DNA of 64,000 nucleotides, from contig JAFJTR010000124.1 in NCBI GenBank assembly GCA_022559985.1, positions 1 through 64,000 on the forward strand, given 5' to 3'. The notes below the pieces were generated by a model. The model searched no databases. It had not been told where the DNA came from and saw only the letters and a list, made by a program, of their open reading frames with translations. How positions within the stretch are numbered: position 1 is the stretch's first letter; the number at the start of each line of letters is the position of its first letter. Positions 23,146-34,540 of this stretch are shown piece by piece. The position numbers were made by a program, and so were the translations under genes. Source of the stretch: Parastagonospora avenae f. sp. tritici 18332-5. Taxonomy: Eukaryota > Ascomycota > Dothideomycetes > Pleosporales > Phaeosphaeriaceae.

Positions 23146-23793
23146 GGTGAAACTCACTGATATATCAGCTTGGCGGTGTTTGTATAGGTTCAATTTCGCG
23201 TCTGAAGTGTATACCAAATGTTAACGTGACGAAGATGAATAGAGTTTGGTCTCACCGGAGAGGTACCGATGGTAGATATCTCTGTCGGCAACTGAAGCTG
23301 GACAACTGTACTGCCAGCACACAGCGACGGTGATTGAGTCCGTCGCCGACAGTCGCATCTTTATTTGCCGATCGGGGACGGCGTTTGAGTCGCGTCATAG
23401 ACAAGCCTTTTTGACATGCGGAGCTCGGTCCTGCGTCGGTGAAATTAACACGTGCACGCGACGGGCCCGACTGCTTCTAGACTTATTCACTCGCGAACCC
23501 TAAAACACACCGGTCATGCTAGCCATGCTCAAGTCCGTCGAGCAAAGACCGCCCTGGTGTTCGAGGCAGGCCTCGAGATCTCATGAAACTTCTCCCATGT
23601 GCGCTCCAAAGCCCGCGGGATATGCATGGCTTGCCGACCCCATGGGGATATCCCCGCAGACCGACAACCTAGCGTTGAGCCCCTTGCATGCTTACCTTGG
23701 GAAGTCTATATATTAGCATCATCGCTGCGCGCTTAATAACGTCTCTAAGTGACTTCATTCCTTCGAGAGAGAATCATCGACATTACCATCATC
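23146..23793. promoter_or_regulatory. Bidirectional promoter of lactonase and sugar porter
   Basis: About 650 bp shared by two divergent genes of sugar metabolism. Two matches to the CreA/Mig1 consensus SYGGRG occur: CCGGAG at 23255-23260 (plus) and GCGGGG on the minus strand at 23652-23657. Such a short consensus is expected by chance about this often, so carbon-catabolite repression is only a suggestion. Confidence 0.4.
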
Positions 23794-25486
23794 ATGCCTC
23801 AACTCAGGGGTCGAGCGTTGATGCTCACGATCAGTCTTCTTACCTCCCTCGGGTTCATGTTAATTGGTTATGACAATGGTCTCATGGGCGGACTCGTTGG
23901 GGCCCCGGCCTTCAACAAGACATTCGATCACCCATCGTCCGATATGATTGGCACGATCGTAGCCATTTTCGAAAGTGAGTGCAGACGATGAATATGATGA
24001 GGAAACAGTAGTAACACGATTCCACAGTTGGTTGTTTCATTGGAGCCATGGCAACCGCGTTCATCGGAGAGAAACTCGGTCGCCGCAAGAGTGTCGGCAT
24101 CGGTGCTATTATCAGCATGATTGGCGCCCTGCTCCAGGCCACCGCTTACGGACGAGCCCACCTCATCGTCGGCCGCATCGTATCGGGAGTTGGTCTGGGT
24201 ATAATCAACTCGACGGTGCCTGTCATGCAAGCGGAGTTCAGCCCCAAAGCGAGCCGTGGTATTTACGTCTGCGCGCAGCTGTCGACTCTGAACTTCGGTA
24301 TTTTCCTGGTATACTGGATCGACTACGCTTTCGTGTCCCATACTTCCAGCTACGCTTGGCGCATACCCACTATCCTGCAGTGCATCATTCTCATCGCGAT
24401 CCTCGGTCTGTTGACTTTGATCCCCGAGACACCGAGATGGTTGGCGTCGCACGATCGTCCGGATGAGTGTTTGCAGGTGTTGGCACGCGTTGCAGACGTC
24501 TCTGAGACCGATTTTGAGGTGCAAAGGCTCCATACTGTAATCACCGAGACCGTTGCTTTCGAGGCTTCGCGACAAGCAGGATGGAAGGACATCGTCCGAA
24601 GTGACCCCATCAAATCGAGGAGACGCTTCCTCATCGCCTGTGGCATTCAGATGTTCCAGCAGTTGGGTGGTATCAACGCGATTATCTGTAAGCTAACCAG
24701 CCTTGAACCTGGTAAAGCAATGCTAACCAGCAACAGACTATTCGGGTACTCTCTTTGAGAAGAGCATCGGTTTCGATACGCACATGGCCTCTCTGATGAG
24801 CGGTTTCCTCCAGACCTGGTTCTTCGTCGCCTCGTTCATCCCCTGGTTCCTAATCGACAGGATCGGAAGACGACCACTCCTGCTCTCCATGATCAGCGTC
24901 ATGGCCGCCGTCATGGCCGTCCAATCCGGCCTCATCTACCAAGTGCAGTACCAAACCGCCTCCGCCAAGAGCGCAGGTATCGCAGCAGCCGCTATGCTCT
25001 TCATCTTCCAAGGTGCCTTTACCATCGGCTTCCAGGCGACCGTCTGGGTATACCCGTAAGTACAGTTGGCGAGATTTTATGTGGATCGAGCTGACGTAAA
25101 ATAGGTCCGAGATTCTGCCTCTGCGTCTCCGACAGCGTGGATCGGCGATTTCGACGGCGGCGAACTGGATATGCAACTACGTGAGTTTAAGCCGATCTAA
25201 CTATTGGGACTTGAATGCTGACATGCGATAGATCATTGTGCAAATCACACCTCCGGCTATCAACAACATCGGATGGCGCACATACATCATCTTTGCCGTG
25301 CTCAACGCGCTCTGGGTACCGATCATCTTCTTGTTCTTCCCTGAGACCAAGGGTCTCGAGCTGGAAGACGTCGACCGCTTGTTCTCGGGCGAGGCGAGCC
25401 ACACTGACTTGTTGGAAAAGACTGGTGATGAAGAGCGAGTGGAGGATGTTTCGCACATGTCATTCCCCGCAAAGGAAGCATTGTAA
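23794..25486 (+). CDS. MFS sugar (hexose/pentose) transporter
   Basis: Five exons: 23794-23974, 24028-24687, 24737-25055, 25105-25180 and 25232-25486; all phases agree and give 496 residues. A plasma-membrane sugar:H+ symporter or facilitator with twelve membrane segments is predicted: 'GYDNGLMGGLVG' in TM1, 'EKLGRRKS' in the TM2-3 loop, 'PETPRWL' after TM6, 'QMFQQLGGINAI' in TM7, 'DRIGRRPLL' in the TM8-9 loop and 'PETKGLELEDVDRLF' after TM12, the PESPR/PETKG signatures of the sugar-porter family. The ATG at 23794 ('MPQLRGRALML') fits the usual short N-terminus. No lesions. Specificity cannot be read from sequence; its partner lactonase makes an aldose taken up for oxidative (lactone) catabolism a reasonable guess. 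Confidence 0.92.
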
Positions 25487-25754
25487 AGCTTGAGAAGGTC
25501 TATGACGCCATAAGTCGATATTCAACTGTAGGTTCATCGGTGAGGTGACGCTTAGGAGAGAAAATTCGATTAGCATCAAGTAATACCATATCGAATATGA
25601 TACTGCAAGTCTCGGTGATTATGTCTACATCCTCGCTCCCTGCCGACTGGCCTTTCTGCAAACTTTGACATAATGGGAAGAAATGTGCGTATCAGCCGTT
25701 GGCCTAGAGCTCTCAGCAAGTGGATATGAAGCAGGAATGTTAAGAATGAACACA

Positions 25755-27819
25755 TCATCCGAGCAAGATTGTTTCTTCTTTGAAAGATGTCTCCCAATCG
25801 TAATGTTCCCGATCCCCCGAGAACGCATCTGGTCGTGGCAAACCTTCTGAGCCCGTACAGGCAGACTGCGAGTTGCCTCGCTCTTCGAATTGTGCTTTCT
25901 TGTAAATATGATTCTTGTTCAACATGCTAGGGAGCGTAAGAAATCCGACTCGTTCATAAAACTTTTCAAGGCGCCGAAGAATCATAATGTGTGCGTCGTA
26001 AGAATTGTCTTCGCTCATGCCATACAGCATTTCCGAAGTGAACAGAAGACCGTATATCGGATCCTTGGATATCTGCGCAGGTGGTAGATCCCACTGCGGT
26101 TCGAGGCGGACTTTTAGGTCGTCTTCCAGAGGAAAGGCTATCCAGTCTGCTCTGATGCTGGGCGCTAGCACAGACATATCACGTTCTATGCGTGTTGTCT
26201 GCACCATACCGAGGCGCGCTAGTTTTCCCGTTATATCAAGGAATCGTGGAGCGTTTTCGTAGTCCCGGTGTTTGTTTTTGCTCAGCGTCTCCCAAGACAC
26301 TACTGAAGAGCTTCCACGTCCCTGACAAGGCGAACCCCATGTGTACTCACATCGAGTTTTGAGGGCCACGAGATCGTTCCGGTCCATGCAATGGGAGACC
26401 AGCTAGGAAATCCTTTGCGTCTCTGACATTGCCCATCGTGTGCCCAGATCAAAGCGATGCTCTGCGCACTTCCACTACCTCGGCTCCGACTTACTGGGAC
26501 ACCCCAAATATGCGCACATGATTTCCGGGTTTTGTGGGCGTTGAGTGCGCCAACGACAGCAGCAAGTGCGTCAGATTCGAATGTGAGCTGACGGCCCGCA
26601 TAGCCCGACAGTATACGTTTGTGGGCTTCGAGATCCAAGCCCACGCCTCTAGCGATGATCGGAGGGTACCAGTCGTCGCGTACAAATTGTTTTTGATCAC
26701 CGCCATTGCATCGGAAGAGGACTTTGTCTTTTGTGATTAGCAATCGCCGGCGAGAGAAGTAGCATTCTTGAAATGTCCAGGCTCGGGATGCCCATTTTGG
26801 CGGCTCTAAGTCGTCGGACGTGACATGTCTCAGCGGAGCTGCACAGGACAGAACTTTGACATCTCCTACTGTCTCTTGCGGTGTAGAGTCTGCGGAGTCG
26901 CGATCGGAAATCGGAAACGCAAAGTTGGAGTCTTCTGCGCCTATAGCCAAGAACACAAGTTGCGCAGATGCGTAGATGTCGGCCATTTGTGCTATCTGCC
27001 GAGTCTTTTCTGCGTGGTTTCCTTGATCTATACACTTATTGACTTAGCAAGTTTGGGCATTACTGATCAGTGCTGAGCTCTTACATATCTATCCACCCAA
27101 AGATATCTGAATCCCAGTGATCGCGCCAGGTAACAGCCATCAGATACAGTCTTTGGCGGGCTAGACAGTGGCGCGGCACCTTCGGACTTCAGTGAATAGT
27201 TTGCCCGGCCCCATACGTATGATAGAGCGACATATTTTGCGTCATGGGGAGCGACAACGATCGTGTTGGTGGAGCAGTCAATTAGTTTGAGGCCCGATAG
27301 CGCAGTCGAGTCTTTTGGAGTGCAAGTATTCCCATGATTCCTCTCACAGATATCGATTGACTCCTTGATCAGTGCTATAGGTATGCCACCCAGAACATGC
27401 AGATTTGCTGGTGTTTGAGCATATAGACCACCTAACGAGACTTCGGGTTGCACTTGCACAAGCACCATGTGCGGAATTTCGAAAACCCCCAGGGACGTCG
27501 CGTTGGGCTTGTCTAGATACAACAGAACGAGTGTCCCGGTAGATGACCATACGCTGCCGCGCAAGTTAAGAATATACGGAGGATTTCCTCCGTCTTCTCC
27601 ATTCCCGTGGCTGATTATGGCGTGGGCAATCAATTTACAGATTCGGCAGGGCGACACTCCCATATGGTGTACAGTCTGATCGATCTTGGGTAGTTTGTGT
27701 GTCTTGCTCGCTAGTGGATCAAAAAGCGTTTCCCAAGGTATGCTCGCGCATGTTTCGCAAAGACCGATGCGGGTATTACTTCGCGCCAGAGCCGTTTTCT
27801 TGCTCTTTTTACGGCCCAT
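25755..27819 (-). CDS. HET-domain (heterokaryon incompatibility) protein, possible frameshift
   Basis: Exon 1 27819-27085 encodes 'YVALSYVWGRANYS' and 'SLGFRYLWVDRY'; a GTAAGA..ATAAG intron joins exactly to exon 2 (27034-26351) 'CIDQGNHAEKTRQIAQMADI', 'WASRAWTFQECYFSRRRLL' and 'GFPSWSPIAWTGTISW', the HET (PF06985) consensus in order. HET proteins trigger cell death after fusion of unlike hyphae. A final exon with a long open frame ends 'HYDWETSFKEETILLG' at 25755, a plausible family C-terminus. The connecting intron (GTGAGT at 26350 to CTTCAG at 26303, 48 nt) leaves exon 2 in phase 0 whereas the last exon needs one carried base, and phase 0 reads TAG at once. So the gene is either broken by a 1-nt indel, mis-sequenced, or spliced at a site I missed. 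The domain itself is complete. Confidence 0.8.
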
Positions 27820-28444
27820 ACTCCGGGAGCTAATGAAGCTGTAGCGTTTGCCAATGATAATGCAAATCTCAGTTCCGACGGAAGACGATCAGGGTATTTC
27901 CGCCGTATTTGAAGCCTGACTAGTCTATAGTTAGTTGGCTTCGGACTATTGTATAGGCTATCTGGAGTTGCACCTGAGACATTTTGGCCGTGGTTGATGA
28001 CCTGCAGCAACAGCCGACGGATTGCCTCGCCCTCAGAGAGCTACTTCGAGGTTTTCGTCAGCTTACCCCAGCTAGATGTGTGAAACTAAGCTAGAATTGG
28101 TGGTGGGGTAGTAGGCATCTGCTCGAAGCGCAGCTTCCTTGTGTTCGTCGCAAATCGGTCCGCGCAGAACAGCGAAGTCTTCGAAAGCAAAAGGAATACG
28201 AGAGAACGTCAAATGATCCAGTTGCTCACCCTGAGATTTTCTGCAATGGGTGTTCCATGGGCGGCGTTCGGGCTCTGCTGACTCGGAGTTAACGATGGTA
28301 AAACGCTTGGTATCTTTGAGCTCCGAACCCCAAACATGGCGGCTGCCTTGCTAGCCAAGGCAATACCCGCGGTGCCTAGAGAGATGACAGCGCGATGATA
28401 AATAACGTGCGTCGCCAGGCCACTGCAAGATAGACGGAGTTGCA
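27820..28444. promoter_or_regulatory. Divergent intergenic, HET gene / GNAT gene
   Basis: About 625 bp between two head-to-head starts. Minus-strand ORFs here show no family features. No defined site recognised. Confidence 0.4.
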
Positions 28445-29234
28445 ATGGCGCAGATAGCAGATCACGACGCAAAGCTCGATGCGCCTAGCGACTTCAGCCT
28501 TTCAGCGGCCACGGTCGATGATTTACCTCGCATCGTATGTCGCGGTCGCTGCAATTCCGTCTCATCACTGATTTCGTAAGGTCCAAGGATTCTACACAGC
28601 TTTTCCGAGCAGCTTTTGGGACAGGAAGGAGCCCATCAAGCTGCGTCCCTCCGAAGCAGTACGACACGAGCGATTCATACGACGAATCCGCCCCTCATTC
28701 ACACATCCGCGCTGCCACTGGTTGATCGTGCGACATAGCCCTTCAAATGCGATCGTTGGGTGCGCAGTGTGGGTAGCTCCAGGCAACCCAGTCCACGAGT
28801 TTTTTCGCAGAGATGCAGTAGAGTTTTACGGTTGGAGAGACCAGTTCGATTGCTCAGACGAGGAGCTTGAAGAGCTGTGGTCGCATGTGGATGACGAAGC
28901 GTGGAACGGACACTTTGCGCAAACTGATGCCGTGCGTAAAGAAGCGCTCGGTGACGAGCCGCACTGGTTCCTAGCGTCTTTGTACACTCTTCCAGAATGG
29001 CAGGGTAAAGGGGTCGGGAAAATGTTGTTGAACTGGGGCATCAGACAGGCGGATGCTACCGACCCTGTCACGCCCATGTATCTGGAGAGTTCAGCAGCTG
29101 GACGGCCTGTGTATCTGCGCTGTGGCTTTGTCCCTCTCGGGGAATCCAATATGCTAAGGCGAGGACCGATTACGGTGATGGATAAGGGATCAGGAGCAGG
29201 CGCTGATGGTGCGACAGCAGTCACAGGCGTGTAG
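28445..29234 (+). CDS. GNAT-family N-acetyltransferase
   Basis: Exons 28445-28534 and 28581-29234 (intron GTATGT..CGTAAG, 46 nt) give 247 residues. The acetyl-CoA pyrophosphate-binding loop is 'PEWQGKGVGKMLLNWG' (around residues 165-180, Q-x-x-G-x-G), followed by 'PMYLESSAAGRPVYLRCGF', the typical motif B of fungal small-molecule acetyltransferases. 'HWFLASLYTLPE' is the beta-4 strand. It transfers acetyl from acetyl-CoA to an amine; the acceptor is unknown. The start ATG is in frame with 'LSAATVDDLPRIVQGFYTAF', a normal GNAT beginning, while the ATG at 28722 would remove the first strand. No signal peptide; cytosolic. Confidence 0.88.
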
Positions 29235-30298
29235 CCGGGCGTGCCCAGTACCGAGACTGCTCATTCTAGGGGCAAGTGAACACTCAATACGAGCAGCTTT
29301 ACACCCTAGAGACTTCATGTATGCAGTGGATCGTGAAGCTTTCGGGACCAGGCGAATGATGTGCGCCAGATCACAGATCACGTGTGTCCAGAAGCATGCT
29401 AGCTAAACGCGCACGTCTGCTTCATTGCCAACATCTGCCTCATCTCGTGTTCATCACTCAGTTTTTACACAGCGGGCACGCATCGCACCGGATACACAGG
29501 AACACTTTCTTTATCGGCTGTCGCGTATTGCGATGAAGTGACATCCGAAGCACGCCGTGATGGGCACCGCATAACGAGCCGCGCCAGTCACACGCACGCA
29601 CGGGATTTTTGAGAACATCGCTTAACTTGGGAGAATCTTTATGGAATAGAGAATCACCATCCTATACCTGTACGATGTATTTCAGGGTGTGCCGCGCGTG
29701 ATTCGGGTATCAACATTGCACATGTCTACGGGACCGGCTCGGTTGGCCTCTAAGAAAACCCCCCTAACGCAGCAAAAGGCCTGTGCTGATTGCTCAAGAT
29801 TAGCAGCGTTTTCGAGTCTTGGTCCCGAGTATGAGGACTTGATCATGAGCGCTTGGAAGTGTGCTAGGAGCTTGTGCCCGACGCTGAGCTAAAGAGTGGA
29901 ATGTCTGGCCACTATTGCTTCGAATCTCACTCTTGAGAGGGCCGAGTCAAGTCAGTGAACCATCATAAGTTCTGCGGTTAAGGCAAGGTATATCTACATG
30001 GAGCTCTTTCTTCCTGGTGTCGAAATTCTACTCCGTCGTCACTGTAACAACACAAGCACAAATTGATCTTGGCCCCGGAATCGATACTTCACATCTCCAG
30101 TACTCGGCTACATATGCACTATGAACCATAGCACTAGACAGGAACATCAGCTTTTGGGAGTCGTACAAAGAAGGCATGACTACACGGTGTGGTCTGCACT
30201 CTTGATATGATGATAAGACCTTCGGATTCGGAGCGCAATGTAGAAGATATTTGAAAGTCAAGGAACGTCTTTGCTTCTTCTCGAAGCGCCGTATCACG
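29235..30298. other. Intergenic, about 1.06 kb
   Basis: Between the GNAT stop and the secreted-protein start, both plus-strand. Small ORFs have no recognised content; nothing repetitive seen. Confidence 0.4.
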
Positions 30299-30988
30299 AT
30301 GTTTACTCTCCTATATATCTTGCTATTTGGTGCGGGCCTTGCAAGATGCGCAGCTGTACTAGCGAAACTCATTCCCCGCAACGATGACGCCATGACAATC
30401 GAAAGGATATGCCGCTGGTCTAACTGCGACGAAAAATGTCCGGTCGGCTTCGTCATTGTTCCTCGTACAGGCAAGGGCACTCGGAAACATGAAGTAATGG
30501 GGGATGTCCTGCAATGCGACTGTCGCGGTCGATCGGTATTTTGCTGCCCGTCGAGCCTACCACAACCCACTTGCGGTTGGAGGGGCCACCATAACAGTGG
30601 ACGTTGTACGCCAGGATGTAATGCAGGGGAAGCTGATGTCTGGAGTATCAACTGGGGTTGCAAGACCGGGCATCAAAGCGCTTGTTGTACAACAAACACG
30701 CCCAGCATAGAAGCATATGGCAATTGCCAATGGAAGGGACCAAATTGGCTTTGCTCCGAAGAAGGAATTGGCAAAAATCTATGCATTCCGGAATTGCCTA
30801 ATGTCGCAGTCCGAACAAAGGTTGAGTTTGGCGGAGAACCGGCCTGCGTTCATGGTACGTAGCTGACCTCTCTGCCGTCAAGCGTATATCAATACGTGCT
30901 AATTTGTCTTCCAGGGCAAAAATCTTATTGCTGTAAGAACGATAACAATGGAGCGTTTCTACCACCCGCCTTCTCACAGTGTTACTAG
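30299..30988 (+). CDS. Secreted cysteine-rich protein, 20 mature Cys (effector-like / chitinase-tail module)
   Basis: Exons 30299-30854 and 30915-30988 (GTACGT..TTCCAG) give 209 residues. The start at 30299 begins 'MFTLLYILLFGAGLARCAA', a clear signal peptide; an upstream in-frame ATG at 30251 would bury it. The mature part has 20 cysteines, many as pairs (CC at 'VFCCPS', 'SACCTT', 'SYCCKN'), spaced in two or three repeats: 'CGWRGHHNSGRCTPGC', 'GCKTGHQSACC', 'GNCQWKG', 'FGGEPACVHGQKSYCC'. This pattern resembles the Cys-rich tail of some fungal class V (GH18) chitinases, but no glycosidase domain is present here. Being small, secreted and disulfide-rich it could be an effector or wall protein. 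Identification rests on recognition only. Confidence 0.78.
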
Positions 30989-31327
30989 GTCGTGGAATTG
31001 AGAAAGAAAATGAGCATAGCTGTTGGTAGGGCTTTGCACTAGTGCTGAAAGGAAATAACGATAACTAGGAATGCATTCTGTTTGGTGATTGTTGTTCTAA
31101 GGAGGAGAACTACAGAAGAGATGGGCTCAGGGGTTCTGGTCTGAGCGCTGCTCGGGCGCCGCGATCAGCACGTCTGGCCGCGTGACCGAGATCAGTGCGC
31201 ATGATCGCGTAGTTGAGATATTGACGATACTTGTGATCCGACAATAGCACAGATATGCCAAGCTTATTGTCCACCAAACTATCTCAAGCTTGCTGTTGAT
31301 TCTGGGCACTGCGCTGGAGAAGATAAG
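30989..31327. other. Intergenic, about 340 bp
   Basis: 3' UTR of the secreted protein and promoter of the next gene. Nothing distinct. Confidence 0.4.
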
Positions 31328-33206
31328 ATGGCGTTGTGCTGTCATGGATACAACTCGTCCGACTTGCCCAACTACGTCGACCCTGGGGCGCCAGTAACAC
31401 TGCCGTCACCAGCGCCCGTGTTGTCAGATACGGTCCTCCAGTTTCAGAATACGCTAGACAGGTAGGAATACTCCATGTAACTTGGCTACGTAGCTAATGC
31501 AGTCAGTTATCTAGTCGCATATCGTTTCAATAATTGCGATGCGAGCTCGAAACCAACACATCAAAGGTGGGTGCATTGTAGAGGAGATTGGGAAATGTTC
31601 ATTAACGTTCGTTCACTTTATTTGCTGCACTTGATCCGGAAGACCAATCAGGCTCCACTGCAAGCGATGCGGACTCTGCATCCTTCCATCCGTTTGGTCC
31701 TTGTGACGAGTGGATGAACATCTGGCCTGAGATGCGAGACCTGATGATATCATCACCTGATACGTGGTCACAAGACCAGCATGGTATCAGTGAGACTTGA
31801 GATCGCCGCGTTCCAGCGTTATGGCCCCGAACATCAGTTGCTGATCTCGCCGAGTTTCATGAAATGTACCCCATGGTTGTGCCACAGGACGTGCTAGAGA
31901 CTACGTTGACTAATTTTGAAGGCTGGACACGGCTGAGAGATTCTCTTGATCATCTCAATAACACACTCTGTGTGCCTATAGATCTCGGGGTCATGTCATC
32001 AGATATCTCCGCTTCACTCGACTCAGCTTCCAACTCTTCAGTTGCGCTGCGAAGGCGCTTTTCCAGCCCGATCTCGGAGGCGATTCCTTTGATCAAATGA
32101 AGTTTGATCCCCTCGATCAGTTACCGCACCTAAGCACTATATTCGATGGTATCCGTATTGGTCAGTCTCTTCAACACACTAGATTTGAGCTCGACATGGA
32201 ACTGACTCCAATTGTAGGCCGCTTATCATTGCACTATGCGCGGCGGAATTGGTATACTGACCGAAGCCCTGCGTTAAGTGGGTAAGTCTTCATACTTCAC
32301 AAGATCCCACACACATGCTCACATCTGTTAGACCCATGCTCGAAATTGCATATTGGATCGGTCCGGTACCTGGTGGGTATGATAGCAACCCGGACCTTCT
32401 TGCTTACGAAGACACACGCAGAACAGGTCGAGCTTTTCCACAGTATCACGATAGATGGGTCGTTTTCCATTTCCATTTCGATCATACCCGCCAAATTTTC
32501 ATAGATATAGACGGACACACGCACGCTGGTTTTGTAAGTTTTCCCAATAGATGAACCATTCTGCTTCGTGCGTATGCTCGGTTCCCCCGACTAACTGGGC
32601 TATTTCAGCCTTCTATGACGGTATTTCATGCGTACAGATACAATGCGGGAATGCTCCTTCAAGGACAACAACCAGGATCTGGGTAGGTCATGATGTGGAT
32701 TCGCCATCATCTCGCTGGCCGGGGAACGAACACCCGGGGGAAGCTGCCTTTAGACAGTTCATGGGGAACCTGTATCGCACAGGATTCCTCAATACTCCAG
32801 CCTTTTTGTCCATCACGTTGGACCACGGGCGTTTCCGGCTGATGAACCAACATGGTGAGATGTTGCCGGGAACTCCAGAGTTTGTCGCTCCTAGCTCGCC
32901 AGCCCCAGGAGTTTTCGACCTGCACTGGGCGCCTTGTAAGATCCTTCTTGCTTACGGGTATGAGAGGTGCTAATTATTCCTATAGGAGGTGTTAACTTCC
33001 AGATCCGCAACTTTATACAAGGCAACTATGCGAGCAACGCGGATTATGAATACGACGTCCCGATGCCTGATCAACTACCTGAGTCTCAGCCCCTGATTCC
33101 TCGGCCTTGGAAAGGTGAAGATGCTACCCATGGCCAACACGGGCCTGAGGACCACAGCTATACAATCAAGCTGGGCAATATGACGTTGGACTACACCACA
33201 CGCTAG
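31328..33206 (+). CDS. Multi-exon protein of unknown function, structure uncertain
   Basis: Coding-like pieces follow one another on the plus strand: an ATG at 31328 ('MALCCHGYNSSDLPNYVDPG'), 'DEWMNIWPEMRDLMISSPDT' near 31720, 'DVLETTLTNFEGWTRLRDSL' near 31890, 'DQLPHLSTIFDGIRIGQSL' near 32120, 'YWIGPVPGGYDSN' and 'DRWVVFHFHFDHTRQIFIDI' (32340-32530), then GTAAGT..TTTCAG to 'PSMTVFHAYRYNAGMLLQGQ', GTAGGT..TTTAG to 'QFMGNLYRTGFLNTP', and a last exon 'NFQIRNFIQGNYASNADYEY' to TAG at 33206. I recognise no family. At the last junction (GTAAGA at 32937 to CTATAG at 32986) the joined codon is TGA, so either the acceptor is wrong, the protein ends there or the gene is damaged. Exon borders before 32100 are unresolved. 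Confidence 0.5.
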
Positions 33207-33730
33207 ATGGTGCGCGGCACAACTCAAGCCTGAGTCTGGCTCCGAGTGGTGTCTCTCGCATGCTCCAGAGTTGTCTCTACAGATCCACACTCCCTACCTA
33301 GCACTCGATTACCGAGCAATGACATATTCCATCGAACATGTGCAATTTTTGCCAAAGCTCAGTATCTGCGTGATAAGAGTGAGAATGGCAGATTCACAAT
33401 GTCGCCGCAATGATAAAACCCATTGTCCCACCCACAAAGCCACCCGTCTCGCGCTCACACAAAACAAAGCATCCCGAGGCTTTGTCGTCGACACGTCTTT
33501 ATCCTATGCTTCGCCAGCACTACCAAGCAATTTCACTGTCGTTCTTCAACAATTTGCTGCACGAAACAACACGTGCGCATTTCATCTGGAATTCCGCAGA
33601 ACGCAGCACACGTGCCAATCTCACAATCTCAACACGTTCATTGCATACCACGCATCACACGAGCCCAATATCTTCATTTGTCAACGATCCGCTGTACTCG
33701 TCACACGTGCCCACCTTCCATCCAACCAAA
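33207..33730. other. Intergenic, about 520 bp, C/A-rich leader
   Basis: The plus-strand frame of the next gene stays open back to 33410 but its translation is low-complexity (Thr/Ser/His/Pro), typical of a CA-rich fungal leader; I treat it as 5' UTR. Confidence 0.45.
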
Positions 33731-34480
33731 ATGGACACCCCAACCCTCGACTTCCTAATCAACAACCCACCCACCCCTACCTCACCCACCTCCGCATCCC
33801 ACCCCTCCGCCCTATCAACCCTCCTCCAAAACTGGCCCTCCACCCCCGCTCTCCTCCCGCCACACATCCCACACGACCTTACCCCCGCGCTCCTCAGCGC
33901 CCTCGCCGTACTCTCGGATCTTACGCGCGATGAACCCGAACGCGCGTGGAGTCTGGTGAACACGTATTACGTGTGTCGGATACGGGAGGCTCGGGGGGCG
34001 AAGGGTGGATTAGAAGTGGAAGTAGGAGACGTAGAAAAAGCGGTAGAGAGTGCGCGGCGGATGAGTGTAGGTCGGGGCATAGAAACTGCTCGGAAGTATT
34101 CGATTAGAGATGAAGTTGCTGTGGAAGGAGCGGAGGGAGAGGGGGAAAAGAGAAAGTGGAGTATCCACCACGAAGTACCGTCCAACAAACAGCAGAAATG
34201 CGAGGAGGTGCAAGGACATGGTGTTGCCTTACCGCCTCTTTTCGAGGATGAGGGGCGATTCAAGAAGAGACAATTACCCCCGCTAGGAAAGAGCGCGCCG
34301 TTGACGATAGCGATTCCAACGAGTGCGGCGCAGGCAGCTACGCACAAGGCGAATCTCGCGCGCCTGGAACTAGAAGCTGCAGAGGAGTGCTTGAATGCCG
34401 CGCGTGCGCGCTATGCGGATGCGCAGAGAAGTTATGGGGAGGCGAAGCGGATGGCGAAAAGGGCGAGATTGGGAATATAG
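33731..34480 (+). CDS. Hypothetical protein, proline-rich N-terminus and C-terminal coiled coil
   Basis: Single exon, 249 residues from the ATG at 33731 ('MDTPTLDFLINNPPTPTSPT'). That ATG follows a CA-rich leader and has AAA ATGG context; an ATG at 33410 would add 107 low-complexity residues. The protein has a short conserved-looking helical block ('LTPALLSALAVLSDLTRDEP'), a charged middle with two 'RKYSI/RKWSIHHEV' repeats that read like kinase sites (R-x-x-S), and a final alanine/arginine-rich helix ('AATHKANLARLELEAAEECL'). The basic C-terminus suggests nuclear location. Many fungal genomes encode such short regulators, but I cannot assign a family or function. Confidence 0.65.
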   Translation: MDTPTLDFLINNPPTPTSPTSASHPSALSTLLQNWPSTPALLPPHIPHDLTPALLSALAVLSDLTRDEPERAWSLVNTYYVCRIREARGAKGGLEVEVGDVEKAVESARRMSVGRGIETARKYSIRDEVAVEGAEGEGEKRKWSIHHEVPSNKQQKCEEVQGHGVALPPLFEDEGRFKKRQLPPLGKSAPLTIAIPTSAAQAATHKANLARLELEAAEECLNAARARYADAQRSYGEAKRMAKRARLGI

Positions 34481-34540
34481 GATAAATATTTACATCAGTC
34501 GTTTAGTCCAATTGCTAGTTTGTGTCTATTAAACGCAGAT

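Noticed and set aside
33410..33730. N-terminal 107-residue extension of the 33.7-kb protein
   Set aside because: Low-complexity Thr/Ser/His translation of a CA-rich leader; the ATG at 33731 has better context.
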